Shown one piece after another: positions 1 to 9,596 of a DNA stretch of 64,000 bases. The position numbers and the translations under genes are program-made. The stretch spans positions 1 through 64,000 of the forward strand of contig NZ_AIDW01000018.1 of the NCBI RefSeq assembly GCF_000251145.1. Direction: 5' to 3'. The notes beneath the pieces were generated by a model. That model was given only the letters and a program-made list of their open reading frames with translations. It did not search any database and was not told where the DNA came from. Position 1 is the first letter of the stretch; each line of letters opens with the position of its first letter. This DNA comes from Sphingomonas sp. PAMC 26621 (GTDB lineage: Bacteria > Pseudomonadota > Alphaproteobacteria > Sphingomonadales > Sphingomonadaceae).

Positions 1-2035
1 CCTCCGCCGCCGCCACGTCGGCGTCGGCGGCGGCGCGGACGGCGGGCGCATCGGTGGGCGCGGTCGCGTTGCGCTCGGTCTGCGCGCCGATCGCGGGTGG
101 CGGGGCGTTGGCGGCGGCGCGATAGGCCGCGCTCTCCGCCGCAATCCGTGTCCGGATATCGCCGCCCCAGGTCGGCTCCGACTCGGCAAGCGACGCGAGC
201 GCACGGTCGCGGTCGAACAGCCACGTCATGATATCGCGCGCGATCGCCGGGGTATCGAGGTTGCGGACGGTATGGCCGCCATGCTCGAGCACCACGGCAA
301 TCGCGTAGCGCGGGTTGTCGTGCGGGGCGAACCCCTGGAACAAGGCGTGGTCGCGCATCTTGAAGGGCAATTGCCCGTTCTTGAGCACGCCGCCCGCACG
401 CTCTGCCATGGTGATCCGGCGGACCTGCGCGGTGCCGGTCTTGCCCGCGAGCGCGACCCCGGGGATCAGCATCTTCGCCGCCCCCCCGGTGCCGCCGCCG
501 TTGACGACGCCCCACATCGCCTCGTGGACGGTGCGGAGGTGATCGGGCTGGACCGCCAGCGCGGGCGCGTCCGCATGGACGTGGCCGGTCAGCAGGCTCG
601 GCTGGAGCGCTCGCCCGGAGGCGAGCCGCGCCGCCATCACCGCAAGCTGGAGCGGGTTGGCGAGCACATAGCCTTGGCCGATCGATGCGTTGAGCGAGTC
701 CGCGACGGTCCACGACTGCTTGTAGCGCCGCAACTTCCACGCCGCGTCCGGCACCGTGCCATAGCGCTGGCTGCGGAAGGGGATATCGAACTTCTGCCCG
801 AGCCCGAGCGACCGCGCGACCGGCGCGACATGATCATACCCCAGCCGGCGCACCATCTCGTAGAAATAGATGTCGCAGCTCTGCATGATCGCATTCTTGA
901 GATCGAGCGCACCGTGCCCACGCTTGAGATGGCAGTGAAACACGCCGGTGCCGACCCGCAAGGCGCCGCTGCAGAACACCCGTTCCGACGCGGGAACGCC
1001 TGCACCGAGCAGCGCCAGCCCGTTCATAGGCTTGACGGTCGATCCCGGCGGATACAGCCCTTGCAGGACCTTGTTCATCAACGGAACATGGTCGTTGTCC
1101 GACAGCATCTTCCATTCGAGATGGCTGATCCCGTCGGAGAAGGCGTTGGGATCGTAGGCGGGCATCGACACCATCGCGAGCATCTCGCCATTGGTACAGT
1201 CGATCACCACGACAGACCCGGACTGCGTCCCGAGCCGCCGCGCGGCATATTCCTGCAAGCCGGCGTCGATCGTCAGCCGCGCGTTCTGGCCCGGCTGATC
1301 GGGTCTGGTTGCAAGCTCCGCGACCAGCTTGCCGCGCGCGGTCACCTCGACGCGCTTTTGCCCCGCCACGCCCCGGAGCGTCTTTTCCAGCGTCTTTTCA
1401 AGACCATCCTTGCCAAGCTTGAAGCCCGGTGTGACCATCAGCGGGTCCCGCGTTTCCTTATACTGCTCGGCCGAGGCGGCACCGACATAACCGGTCAGAT
1501 GGGCGACCGCTGCGCCCCCCGGATAGCTTCGCGAGAACCCGCGCGTCGGGGCGACGCCGGGCAGTTCGGGCAGCCGCACGCTGACCGCGGCGAACCGCTC
1601 CCAGTCGAGATTCTCGGCGACCTGCACTGGCTGGAACCCCGCCGCATGCGCGAGGTCGGCGACAAGCCGGTCCATTTCCTCTGGCTGAAGCTTGAGCAGG
1701 TCGCGCAGCAAGGCGAGCACGCGATCCTTGTCCTCGAGCCGGTCGGGGATGATGTCGACGCGGAAATCGGTACGGTTGTTGGCGATCGGCGCGCCGTGGC
1801 GATCGACGATCCAGCCGCGCCTCGGCGGGACCAGCGTCATGTTGACGCGGTTGCTTTCCGACAGATTGGTATAATGCTCATTCTCGGCGATCGCGAGCCA
1901 CGCCATCCGTCCCGCGAGCGCGAGCCCGAACACGCCCTGGCCAGCACCCAGCAGCACCGCGCGGCGCGAAAAGCTGAAGCTTTGCGCCGCCTCGGTCATC
2001 ACCTTGTTCGAATTGCCGAAAGTCGGCCCGTTCAC
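1..2035 (-). CDS. mrdA: Penicillin-binding protein 2 (partial at left edge)
   Basis: Peptidoglycan transpeptidase of the elongation complex, acting in the periplasm from an inner-membrane anchor. After a short cytoplasmic start there is a hydrophobic anchor at about residues 25-45, then a dimerisation region with PPRRGWIVDR, then the transpeptidase domain. That domain has all three penicillin-binding motifs: GSTVKP with the nucleophilic Ser near residue 333, SCD near 385, and KTGT near 528. I chose the GTG at 2035 because its GTGA overlaps the mreD stop by 4 bases; an in-frame ATG at 1999 is the alternative. The gene runs off the window, but the visible 678 codons already end in an Ala/Pro-rich tail, so the missing part is probably short. 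It is the last gene of mreB-mreC-mreD-mrdA. rodA would be expected next, outside the window. Confidence 0.95.
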   Translation of the reverse strand, partial: MNGPTFGNSNKVMTEAAQSFSFSRRAVLLGAGQGVFGLALAGRMAWLAIAENEHYTNLSESNRVNMTLVPPRRGWIVDRHGAPIANNRTDFRVDIIPDRLEDKDRVLALLRDLLKLQPEEMDRLVADLAHAAGFQPVQVAENLDWERFAAVSVRLPELPGVAPTRGFSRSYPGGAAVAHLTGYVGAASAEQYKETRDPLMVTPGFKLGKDGLEKTLEKTLRGVAGQKRVEVTARGKLVAELATRPDQPGQNARLTIDAGLQEYAARRLGTQSGSVVVIDCTNGEMLAMVSMPAYDPNAFSDGISHLEWKMLSDNDHVPLMNKVLQGLYPPGSTVKPMNGLALLGAGVPASERVFCSGALRVGTGVFHCHLKRGHGALDLKNAIMQSCDIYFYEMVRRLGYDHVAPVARSLGLGQKFDIPFRSQRYGTVPDAAWKLRRYKQSWTVADSLNASIGQGYVLANPLQLAVMAARLASGRALQPSLLTGHVHADAPALAVQPDHLRTVHEAMWGVVNGGGTGGAAKMLIPGVALAGKTGTAQVRRITMAERAGGVLKNGQLPFKMRDHALFQGFAPHDNPRYAIAVVLEHGGHTVRNLDTPAIARDIMTWLFDRDRALASLAESEPTWGGDIRTRIAAESAAYRAAANAPPPAIGAQTERNATAPTDAPAVRAAADADVAAAE

Positions 2036-2541
2036 GCCGATTCCTCCTCGCGCGCCAGCATCGTGCAGATGCGCGTCGCGAGGGGAAACAGCAAGGTCGC
2101 AACGGCGATCTGCAGCAGCAAAAGCGTGTCGACGTGCGCGCCAAGCGGTGAAGCGACGAAACGACCGAGGATCAGGCAGAAGGCGATCGAACTTCCCGCG
2201 ATCAGCCAGTCCTGCCAGAAGTCGCGAAACACGATGCGCTGGTCGATCAGGTCGATCATGAAAAAGCACAACGTCCAGAACAGCATGGCACTGCCGAGCG
2301 GCTGTCCGCTGACGAGATCGTCATACAGCCCAAGCGGCAACGCCGCCCAGACCGGCAGGCTGAGCGGCCGCGACAAACGCCAGCCGAGCAGCATCAGCAA
2401 CCCGAATGGCGGCATCACGGGCAAGCTCGCGATGATCGGCCATACCGTCAGCGTCGATGCGATGACGATCGACAGAGCAGGGACGAACCGCGTCAGGCTC
2501 GTATCGGGTGGCTCGTCGAAAGGGCCGCGAATCTGGCTCAT
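2032..2541 (-). CDS. mreD: Rod shape-determining protein MreD
   Basis: Integral inner-membrane partner of MreC in the elongasome. The 169-residue protein is almost entirely hydrophobic after a short N-terminal tail (MSQIRGPFDEPP), with about five membrane segments, and has the LYDDLVSGQPLG stretch typical of MreD between two helices. The ATG at 2541 overlaps the mreC stop as ATGA, and its own stop overlaps the mrdA GTG in the same way, so the three genes are probably translationally coupled. Length and position between mreC and mrdA match the family. An upstream in-frame extension exists but reads as arginine-rich shadow sequence. Confidence 0.93.
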   Translation of the reverse strand: MSQIRGPFDEPPDTSLTRFVPALSIVIASTLTVWPIIASLPVMPPFGLLMLLGWRLSRPLSLPVWAALPLGLYDDLVSGQPLGSAMLFWTLCFFMIDLIDQRIVFRDFWQDWLIAGSSIAFCLILGRFVASPLGAHVDTLLLLQIAVATLLFPLATRICTMLAREEESA

Positions 2542-3515
2542 CGCGCAACAGCGCTCGCGGCAGGCGCAGGAGCAGGAGCAGAATCTGGCGCGGAACGCGG
2601 CTTTGCCGATTTCGACGGCTTGGGGGCAGGGATGGGCTTCGCCACTGGGACCGGCACCGGCGTTGGCGGTAGCGGCGGCATGAAGGCGCGCTGCACCATC
2701 GCATAGTCGAGCGTGTCGGGCTGCGAATAGCTGCGCGCCGGCGCGGAGTCGCGTCCGTGCCGCAGGACACGCGCGACCGGAACGTCGGGCGGATAGATCC
2801 CGCCGATCCCCGACGTCACGAACACGTCGCCCGGGGTGAAGCCCGCGTTTGACATCGCGACCGACCGGATATCGACCAGTCCGTCGCCCCGCCCGGCGGC
2901 AAGCGCGGGCAAACCGTCCCGGGTGCGCCGCACCGGCACGACGCTTTCGCCATCGGTCAGCAGCAGCACGCGCGCGCTGTTCGGCCCGGTTTCGAGCACG
3001 CGCCCGACGAGTCCGTCCGGCCCGGTCACCGGCTGGCCCGAGGCGACACCCTGCCAAGACCCGGCATTGAGCACCGCAAACCGACGCGTGCTCGTGGCGG
3101 AGGAGCTGACCAGCCGCGCGGTGACGACGGGTTCGGTGATCCGCTCGCGCAGCCGCAGTAAGGCGGTGAGCCGGCGGTTGTCATACACCAGCGAACGCGC
3201 GCGCATGTAGAGGGCGTGCTGGTCGGCAAGCTGCTTGTGGAGGCGCTTGTTCTCGTCATGGACACCGACATAGCTGCCGATCCCGCCCGGAATAGACCCG
3301 AACCACTGGCCGACCGCCGACAGCCCCGATGACATCGGCGTCGTCACTTCCGCCACCGTCGCGCGCAGCACCGCGAACGCGGGCGGATCGATCGCCGACA
3401 ACGCAAGCAACACCGCAGCCACCAGCGACCCGGCAACCGCGATCACATAGCCGAGAAACAAACCATATTGCGCCCGCCGCGAAAAACCCGGGCGCCGATT
3501 GCGAGGCGGCGCCAT
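2538..3515 (-). CDS. mreC: Rod shape-determining protein MreC
   Basis: Periplasmic scaffold of the elongasome, anchored by one N-terminal membrane helix (about residues 14-40, rich in Ala/Val/Leu). A coiled-coil stretch follows (about 75-115, HDENKRLHKQLADQHALY), then the MreC beta domain with QPVTGPDGLVGRV and VFVTSGIGGIYP. The C-terminal 45 residues are a Pro/Ala/Lys low-complexity tail, common in sphingomonad MreC. I chose the ATG at 3515, which follows a GGGGGT ribosome-binding site; a TTG at 3530 would add only five residues. 325 residues. It sits 132 bases after mreB. Confidence 0.94.
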   Translation of the reverse strand: MAPPRNRRPGFSRRAQYGLFLGYVIAVAGSLVAAVLLALSAIDPPAFAVLRATVAEVTTPMSSGLSAVGQWFGSIPGGIGSYVGVHDENKRLHKQLADQHALYMRARSLVYDNRRLTALLRLRERITEPVVTARLVSSSATSTRRFAVLNAGSWQGVASGQPVTGPDGLVGRVLETGPNSARVLLLTDGESVVPVRRTRDGLPALAAGRGDGLVDIRSVAMSNAGFTPGDVFVTSGIGGIYPPDVPVARVLRHGRDSAPARSYSQPDTLDYAMVQRAFMPPLPPTPVPVPVAKPIPAPKPSKSAKPRSAPDSAPAPAPAASAVAR

Positions 3516-3647
3516 GTTACCCCCATCCAAAGGCCCAAGGGCCGCCTGATGCTACCGTCTGTAGCGAGGGCCGTCCGCGCTGAGTAGGGATTCGCGCACC
3601 CATCTCGCTCGACAGCCGTGTTGGTCCGTGTGTCGTGCCCGCACCGC

Positions 3648-4760
<1,113 letters not shown>

Positions 4761-4852
4761 TTAAACCCGTGGCTTTCAGAGCGACGCCCACGCTCTGGTT
4801 AAGTCACGGATACGGCTCGCGGGATGGCGTCGCTTGGGCTAGAGCTTAAGGC

Positions 4853-6754
4853 ATGTCAATACGCCGCCTCCCCGAACATCTCGTCAATCGTATCGCTGCC
4901 GGTGAAGTGGTGGAACGGCCAGCCAGCGCGTTGAAGGAGCTGGTCGAGAACGCCATCGACGCGGGCGCGACGCGGATCGCGGTGCGGCTGGCCGGCGGGG
5001 GGACCGATCTGGTCGAGGTCACCGACGACGGGTGCGGGATGCAACCGTCCGACATGGCGCTCGCGCTGGAGCGGCATGCGACCTCCAAGCTCCCCGACAG
5101 TTTGCTGGTAGATGGGGCGATCGAAGCGGTCAGCACGCTCGGGTTTCGCGGCGAGGCATTGCCCTCGATCGCGAGCGTCGCGCGGATGACGCTGGAGAGC
5201 CGGGTGCCCGGCGCGGAAGGCTGGTCACGCGTGATCGACAATGGCGTGCTGGAGTCGGAAGGCCCGGCCGCGATCCCGCCGGGGACTCGCGTACGGGTCG
5301 AGGCGCTGTTTGCGCGCGTGCCAGCACGACGCAAGTTTTTGCGCTCGCCGCGCGCGGAGTTCGCGGCGTGCATGGACGTGGTGCGGCGGTTAGCGATGGC
5401 GCGGCCCGACATCGGCTTCTCGGTCGAGCATGACGGACGGCGGTCGCTCTCGGTCAGCGCGGGCGAGACCTTGCCCGACCGGGTCGCCGGGCTGACCGAC
5501 CGCGGGCTGGTCGAGAACGGCGTCGGGATCGACTTCGTCCGCGAGGGGATCGGGCTGGGGGGCATCGCAGGCTTGCCGACCTTCAATCGCGGGATTGCGG
5601 ATCATCAATATCTGTTCGTCAACGGGCGTCCGGTGAAGGACCGCCTGCTGATCGGCGCGATTCGCGGGGCCTATGCCGAGATGATGCCGCGCGACCGGCA
5701 TGCGGTGGTGGCGCTGTTCCTCGACGTTCCGCCCGATGCGGTCGACGTCAACGTCCATCCGGCGAAGACCGAGGTGCGGTTTCGCGACCCGGCGCTGGTG
5801 CGCGGGTTGATCGTCAGCGGGTTGCGCCGGGCGCTGGATGAAGCGGGGCATCGCAGCCAGCGCCCGACCGAGAGTGCGCTGGCGGCGTGGACCAGCGAGA
5901 ATAGCCCCTCCCCTTCAGGGGAGGGGTGGGGGTGGGGCAGTCCAGCAGAACTCCGGCTCGGTGAGACATCCCCCACCCCCAACCCAGTTTCAGGTCGGTC
6001 AGGCTCCCAGCCTGACCTGAATAGCCCGGGGGGCTATTCACCTGAAACTCCTGAAGGGGAGGGGCTAAGAATAGATCACCGCTCCTACTCCCTCAACGAC
6101 CGCCGCACCTTCTTCACCCCACCCCCGCTCGCCCGCGCCGAACCCGCCTACGCCCCACCGCCCGAAACCGTCGCCTACCCCCTCGGCGTCGCGCGCGGCC
6201 AGGTCGCCAAGACCTATATCGTCGCGGAAGCACAGGACGGCCTGATCCTCGTCGACCAGCACGCCGCGCACGAGCGCCTCGTGCTCGAGCGGATGCGCAA
6301 GGCGATGGCGTCCGGCGGGGTCGCCAGCCAGGCGCTGCTCCTCCCCGAAGTGATCGAACTCGACGAGTCCGCCTGTGACCGGCTCGAGGCGCGGGCAAAC
6401 GAGCTCAGCGAATTCGGCCTCGACCTCGACCGCTTCGGCCCGCGCGCGATGCTGGTGCGCGGTGTGCCCGCGATGCTCGGGCAAAGCGACGTCACCGGTC
6501 TGGTCACCGACCTCGCCGACGAACTCGCCGCCTTCGACGAGGCGCTGTCGCTACGCGAGCGACTCGATCACGTCGCCGCGACGATGGCGTGCCACGGATC
6601 GGTACGGGCAGGGCGGATCCTGTCGGTTGCCGAAATGAACGCCCTGCTGCGCGAAATGGAAGTCACGCCGCATTCGGGGCAGTGCAATCACGGGCGGCCA
6701 ACCTGGGTGAAGCTGGCGCATGGCGACATCGAACGGCTGTTCGGACGGAAGTAG
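4853..6754 (+). CDS. mutL: DNA mismatch repair protein MutL with in-frame repeat insert
   Basis: Mismatch-repair ATPase that links MutS recognition to downstream processing. The N-terminal GHKL ATPase (residues 1-330) has ELVENAIDAG, DDGCGM and GFRGEALPSI. The C-terminal dimerisation domain (from about 440) has the metal-binding endonuclease signature DQHA-x2-E-x4-E, as DQHAAHERLVLE, and a CNHGRP motif near the end. It is therefore the nicking type of MutL, as expected in bacteria without MutH. Residues about 350-405 lie in the flexible linker and are encoded by a compound palindromic repeat (bases 5902-6067), giving Gly/Ser/Pro-rich text such as SPSGEGWGWGSP that has nothing to do with MutL. 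The frame stays open through the insert. ATG at 4853; divergent from mreB. Confidence 0.97.
   Translation: MSIRRLPEHLVNRIAAGEVVERPASALKELVENAIDAGATRIAVRLAGGGTDLVEVTDDGCGMQPSDMALALERHATSKLPDSLLVDGAIEAVSTLGFRGEALPSIASVARMTLESRVPGAEGWSRVIDNGVLESEGPAAIPPGTRVRVEALFARVPARRKFLRSPRAEFAACMDVVRRLAMARPDIGFSVEHDGRRSLSVSAGETLPDRVAGLTDRGLVENGVGIDFVREGIGLGGIAGLPTFNRGIADHQYLFVNGRPVKDRLLIGAIRGAYAEMMPRDRHAVVALFLDVPPDAVDVNVHPAKTEVRFRDPALVRGLIVSGLRRALDEAGHRSQRPTESALAAWTSENSPSPSGEGWGWGSPAELRLGETSPTPNPVSGRSGSQPDLNSPGGYSPETPEGEGLRIDHRSYSLNDRRTFFTPPPLARAEPAYAPPPETVAYPLGVARGQVAKTYIVAEAQDGLILVDQHAAHERLVLERMRKAMASGGVASQALLLPEVIELDESACDRLEARANELSEFGLDLDRFGPRAMLVRGVPAMLGQSDVTGLVTDLADELAAFDEALSLRERLDHVAATMACHGSVRAGRILSVAEMNALLREMEVTPHSGQCNHGRPTWVKLAHGDIERLFGRK
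5902..6067. repeat. Compound palindromic repeat (family A) inside mutL
   Basis: The ends are an 18-base perfect inverted repeat: TAGCCCCTCCCCTTCAGG at 5902-5919 and its complement at 6050-6067. Inside lie a G-rich arm (5926-5937) facing a C-rich arm (5970-5983), then nested hairpins: GTTTCAGGT facing ACCTGAAAC, GGTCAGGCT facing AGCCTGACC, and TGAATAGCCC facing GGGCTATTCA. AGAATA flanks both ends (5898-5903, 6068-6073). A related element is at 28455-28563 and shares the 10-mer AGTCCAGCAG right after its G-rich arm. The element is translated as part of mutL. Confidence 0.85.
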
Positions 6755-6875
6755 CGAGGCGCGGGGCAAGCTTTCGTTTGGAAGTACAAAGCAGGCTTTC
6801 GTTCATCCTGCGGAAACAAATGCGATGCGGCGCATTTTACCCGCAACAGCCCCCATCGCCGTATCGGACCGCCTG

Positions 6876-6953
6876 ATGACCAAAGTTCTTCCCATCGTCT
6901 TCGCGCTCATCCCGCTCGCAGCCCTCGTCGGGGCATGCGCCGTCACCGGCTGA
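6876..6953 (+). CDS. Possible 25-residue lipopeptide
   Basis: Tiny reading frame between mutL and the rplI terminator. It starts MTKVLPIVFALIPLAAL and ends LVGACAVTG, a lysine followed by a hydrophobic stretch and a lipobox-like VGAC, as in very small bacterial lipoproteins. A longer in-frame start at 6825 adds 17 residues. The ribosome-binding site is weak (CGGA). I do not recognise a family. It could be chance hydrophobic text in an intergenic region. Confidence 0.3.
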   Translation: MTKVLPIVFALIPLAALVGACAVTG

Positions 6954-6993
6954 ATCCCACTCCCTCCAGCCGGGCGAAAGTTTAGCGCAAAGA

Positions 6994-7029
6994 AAAAGGG
7001 CCGCCCGGATCACTCCGGACGGCCCTTTT
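6994..7029 (-). terminator. Rho-independent terminator after rplI
   Basis: GC-rich hairpin with AAAAGGGCCG on one side and CGGCCCTTTT on the other around a short loop, followed by a T run in the minus direction. It closes the rpsF-rpsR-rplI operon. Symmetry of the A and T runs means it could also stop transcription arriving from mutL. Confidence 0.85.
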
Positions 7030-7048
7030 CGTATCGTAACCGAATGAC

Positions 7049-7654
7049 TTACGCTGCGGCAGGTGCCTCGGCGTCGTCCTGGTTCGAGGCGACCTCGGCG
7101 GTCGCACCGGGCTCTGCGTTGGGATCGTAATCCTCAACGAAGCCAGCCTCGTCCTTTTCGAACATGGCTTCCATGACGTTGACGCCCTCGGCCTGCATCT
7201 TCGCCTCTTCGGGCGAGCGTGCAATGTTGACCTTGATCGTCACCGACACTTCCGGGTGCAGCGAAACCTTGACCTCATAGAGGCCGATGGCCTTGATCGG
7301 CTTGTTGAGCACGATCGCCGACTTCGACACCTTGTGGCCTTCGGCCTCGAGGATCTCGATCAGATCGCGCACAGCAACCGAGCCGTACAGCTGGCCGGTG
7401 TTCGACGCCTGACGGATCAACGTCACGGTCGTGCCGTCGATGCCCTTGGCTTCGACTTCCGCTTCCGCACGACGCGTTGCATTTTCAGCAACGATGTTCT
7501 CGCGGTTCTTTTCGAAGACCTTGCGGTTGGCTTCGTTGGAGCGAAGCGCCTTCTTGTTCGGCAGGAGGAAGTTGCGGGCGAACCCGTCCTTCACCTTGAC
7601 GACGTCGCCGATGTTGCCGAGCTTGTCGACACGTTCCAGCAGGATGACATCCAT
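7049..7654 (-). CDS. rplI: 50S ribosomal protein L9
   Basis: Large-subunit protein that binds 23S rRNA and stretches out from the L1 stalk base. The N-terminal domain starts MDVILLERVDKLGNIGDVV and has the conserved FARNFLLP. A long connecting helix follows (about 45-75), then the C-terminal domain (to about 150). The final 50 residues are an acidic Ala/Asp/Glu tail beyond the usual 149 residues of E. coli L9, a length seen in alphaproteobacterial L9. Third gene of the S6-S18-L9 operon, 12 bases after rpsR, and followed by a strong terminator. Confidence 0.98.
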   Translation of the reverse strand: MDVILLERVDKLGNIGDVVKVKDGFARNFLLPNKKALRSNEANRKVFEKNRENIVAENATRRAEAEVEAKGIDGTTVTLIRQASNTGQLYGSVAVRDLIEILEAEGHKVSKSAIVLNKPIKAIGLYEVKVSLHPEVSVTIKVNIARSPEEAKMQAEGVNVMEAMFEKDEAGFVEDYDPNAEPGATAEVASNQDDAEAPAAA

Positions 7655-7666
7655 CTCAGCCGCTCC

Positions 7667-7891
7667 TTACTTAACGATGTAGGGCAGAAGGCCCAGATGA
7701 CGCGAACGCTTGATCGCCTGGGCGAGCTCGCGCTGCTTCTTTGCGCTCACCGAAGTGATACGCGACGGGACGATCTTGCCACGCTCGGACACGAAGCCCT
7801 GGAGCAACCGGACGTCTTTGTAATCGATCCGGGGCGCGTCTTTTGCGGAGAACGGGCAGCTCTTGCGGCGGCGGAAAAATGGGCGTGCCAT
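7667..7891 (-). CDS. rpsR: 30S ribosomal protein S18
   Basis: Small-subunit protein that pairs with S6 on the platform of the 30S particle. 74 residues with the signature [18 protein letters not shown] and the basic RRKSCPF start region. It lies 13 bases downstream of rpsF and 12 upstream of rplI in the standard order. Length is normal and nothing is unusual. Confidence 0.98.
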   Translation of the reverse strand: MARPFFRRRKSCPFSAKDAPRIDYKDVRLLQGFVSERGKIVPSRITSVSAKKQRELAQAIKRSRHLGLLPYIVK

Positions 7892-7904
7892 GGTCTATAC
7901 GTCC

Positions 7905-8330
7905 TTATTCGCTATCGAAGTCACGACGCGGGCGGTCGCCACGGTCAGGACGATCGCCGCGGCCTTCACGGCCACCTTCACGGTCGCCACGACGCTCACG
8001 GTCGCGCTCGGACTTGCGCATCATCACGGTCGGGCCCTCTTCGAGCGCGTCGACCTTGACGGTCATGTAGCGGATGATGTCTTCGTTGATCTGCGTCTGG
8101 CGCTCGAGCTCGGCGACGACGCCGGCAGGGGCGTCGATTTCGAGCATCACGTAATGCGCCTTGCGGTTCTTGGCGATCTTGTACGCCAGGCTACGCAGGC
8201 CCCAGCTCTCGGTCTTGACGACCCGGCCTTCGTTATCGTTCACGATCTTGGTGGCGGTTTCCGCCAGGGCGTCCACCTGCGCTTGTGCCAGATCCTGGCG
8301 CGCAAGGAACACGTGCTCGTATAGAGCCAT
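7905..8330 (-). CDS. rpsF: 30S ribosomal protein S6
   Basis: Small-subunit protein that binds 16S rRNA together with S18. Starts [14 protein letters not shown], with the conserved [22 protein letters not shown] region here as [14 protein letters not shown]. The last 30 residues are an Arg/Asp/Gly/Glu-rich tail (repeated RGDR and GDRP units), a low-complexity extension common in sphingomonads. First gene of the operon. The leader at 8331-8400 includes a small perfect hairpin (8366-8378) that could belong to the S6:S18 autoregulatory region known from other bacteria, but I cannot show the CCG-bulge motif convincingly. Confidence 0.98.
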   Translation of the reverse strand: MALYEHVFLARQDLAQAQVDALAETATKIVNDNEGRVVKTESWGLRSLAYKIAKNRKAHYVMLEIDAPAGVVAELERQTQINEDIIRYMTVKVDALEEGPTVMMRKSERDRERRGDREGGREGRGDRPDRGDRPRRDFDSE

Positions 8331-8660
8331 GTGTCTCGTCTCTCTCTTTTGGCCGATCGCTGACGCCGCACCATGCGGACGCCCCTCCGGCTGTCGTCTC
8401 GGGAATCACATACGACGACCATTTCTGGCCGCAGCACGGGCGTGTCCTTTGCCCGAACCTTCCGACGCACACAAGCGCTTTGTTCCGCGTCTTACCCGCT
8501 TCGGATTAATCATGTCTGGCATCGAAAACGCAAGGACAACAGTACGATAAAGCGATGTGGATTGGCTCATACCCAATCCTAAGTATTAACTATACGGTGT
8601 TTGCAGTATTCTCCTTCAATACCAAAAAAGGTAAGTATGATCGTCGGGAGGTGATCCTCA
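8331..8660. other. Divergent promoter region between rpsF and small membrane gene
   Basis: 330 bases without a gene. The rpsF side has a CT-rich stretch next to the start and a hairpin at 8366-8378. The part nearest 8500-8640 is markedly AT-richer than the surroundings and should hold the promoter for the gene pair at 8661-9577. It includes a short inverted repeat GTATT-7-AATAC at 8606-8622. I see no other structured element. Confidence 0.5.
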
Positions 8661-8870
8661 ATGATCCTATTACTTTCAGTAATTGTGAGCGCTGCCCTGT
8701 TCTCGGTAGGGTTTGTCGCGGGCTGCTTCTGGAGCGCCAACTTCCTACAGAACCGGGTCGACCAGGAAAGGGGGGCAGCAATGGCTGCACATCGATTAGA
8801 GGGACCAGTGCCAGGGGCGCTGGAGCCGTCATTTTCGTTCGGGCTGGCTGAAGGGACCCCAGTGCGATGA
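8661..8870 (+). CDS. Small single-pass membrane protein
   Basis: 69-residue protein with one N-terminal membrane segment (residues 2-27, MILLLSVIVSAALFSVGFVA) and a short charged cytoplasmic or periplasmic tail. No family recognised. It has an exceptionally strong ribosome-binding site, GGGAGGTGA at 8646-8654, ending six bases before the ATG. Its TGA overlaps the ATG of the LuxR-type regulator at 8867 (ATGA), so the two are surely co-translated. A role as membrane partner or leader for the regulator is inference only. Confidence 0.65.
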   Translation: MILLLSVIVSAALFSVGFVAGCFWSANFLQNRVDQERGAAMAAHRLEGPVPGALEPSFSFGLAEGTPVR

Positions 8871-9577
8871 CCGCGCGCGTCGGCTTTCGAACGGACCATT
8901 TGCAGCTCTTCGAGGCGTGCAACATCCATACTCCGACGTCGGACCGGTATCTGGCGACCTTCGACCTCGATGCCGATGGCCTTCTGCTCGGATCGAATGC
9001 GGTCGGCCAGCACATGCTGGCACGCCAGAACCTGCTACACGGCGCGCTCGGGCAGCCGCTGCTCGGGGCGTCGCGGGACTTGTCCACGCAGTTCAGCACC
9101 GCACTGACCGAACGCGCCGGCGATGTGGTGATGGTCTCGGTGACCGATACTACCGGCGTCCGTCATGCCCTGCTGATTGCGCACGATACGGCAAGCGGAA
9201 CGTACCAGGCGGCGAGCCGGACGAAGCTGGTGGTGCGGGACCTGCTTGCCTGGGCCGAATCGGAAATGCTCGTTCCGTCCCGCGTCTATCTGCTGACCGC
9301 GAGCGAAACCGCCCTCGCCCAAAGTCTCGTGATGGGGCGGTCGCTGACGACCCATGCGCGATTGCGCGGCTCCGTGGTCGCTACGGTTCGAAAGCAGCTA
9401 TCGTCGATTTTCTCGAAGACCGGCACGAGCCGCCAGGTCGAACTGGTCGCGACGCTGCTCGCAACGGCGGCGCTGCACGATCCGTGGGCGACCGGCGGGG
9501 AGGCACCCGGTTTCGGCACCGGGCAAAATCTGGACCACGGTGTCATTCGCCGCTCCGGGATGCGGGTCCGGCACTGA
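8867..9577 (+). CDS. LuxR-type HTH regulator
   Basis: Predicted transcription factor of 236 residues. The C-terminal part (about 143-205) matches the LuxR/FixJ-type helix-turn-helix in layout: LTASETALAQSLVMGRSL, then LRGSVVATVRKQLSSIFSK, then TGTSRQVELVATLL. That is the LT-x-E start, the T-V-R-x-Q-L recognition helix and the F-x-K-T-x-x-x-R-Q-x-E-L end. The N-terminal 130 residues look like a divergent PAS-type sensor (FDLDADGLLLGSNAVG, VMVSVTDTTGVRHALLI). No receiver Asp and no AHL-binding signature are visible. Translationally coupled to the small membrane protein upstream and convergent with the RcnB-like gene, with a shared hairpin terminator between them. Confidence 0.75.
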   Translation: MTARVGFRTDHLQLFEACNIHTPTSDRYLATFDLDADGLLLGSNAVGQHMLARQNLLHGALGQPLLGASRDLSTQFSTALTERAGDVVMVSVTDTTGVRHALLIAHDTASGTYQAASRTKLVVRDLLAWAESEMLVPSRVYLLTASETALAQSLVMGRSLTTHARLRGSVVATVRKQLSSIFSKTGTSRQVELVATLLATAALHDPWATGGEAPGFGTGQNLDHGVIRRSGMRVRH

Positions 9578-9596
9578 CGTCACCCCCCCGGGGAGG

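Noticed and set aside
272..2683. Long plus-strand open frame opposite mrdA and mreD
   Set aside because: Arg/His/Pro-rich shadow frame caused by high GC; mrdA and mreD on the minus strand have all family motifs.
5898..6073. AGAATA on both sides of the mutL insert as a target-site duplication
   Set aside because: Insert plus one copy is 170 bases, not a multiple of three, so a clean insertion with this duplication would have broken the frame; six bases may be chance.
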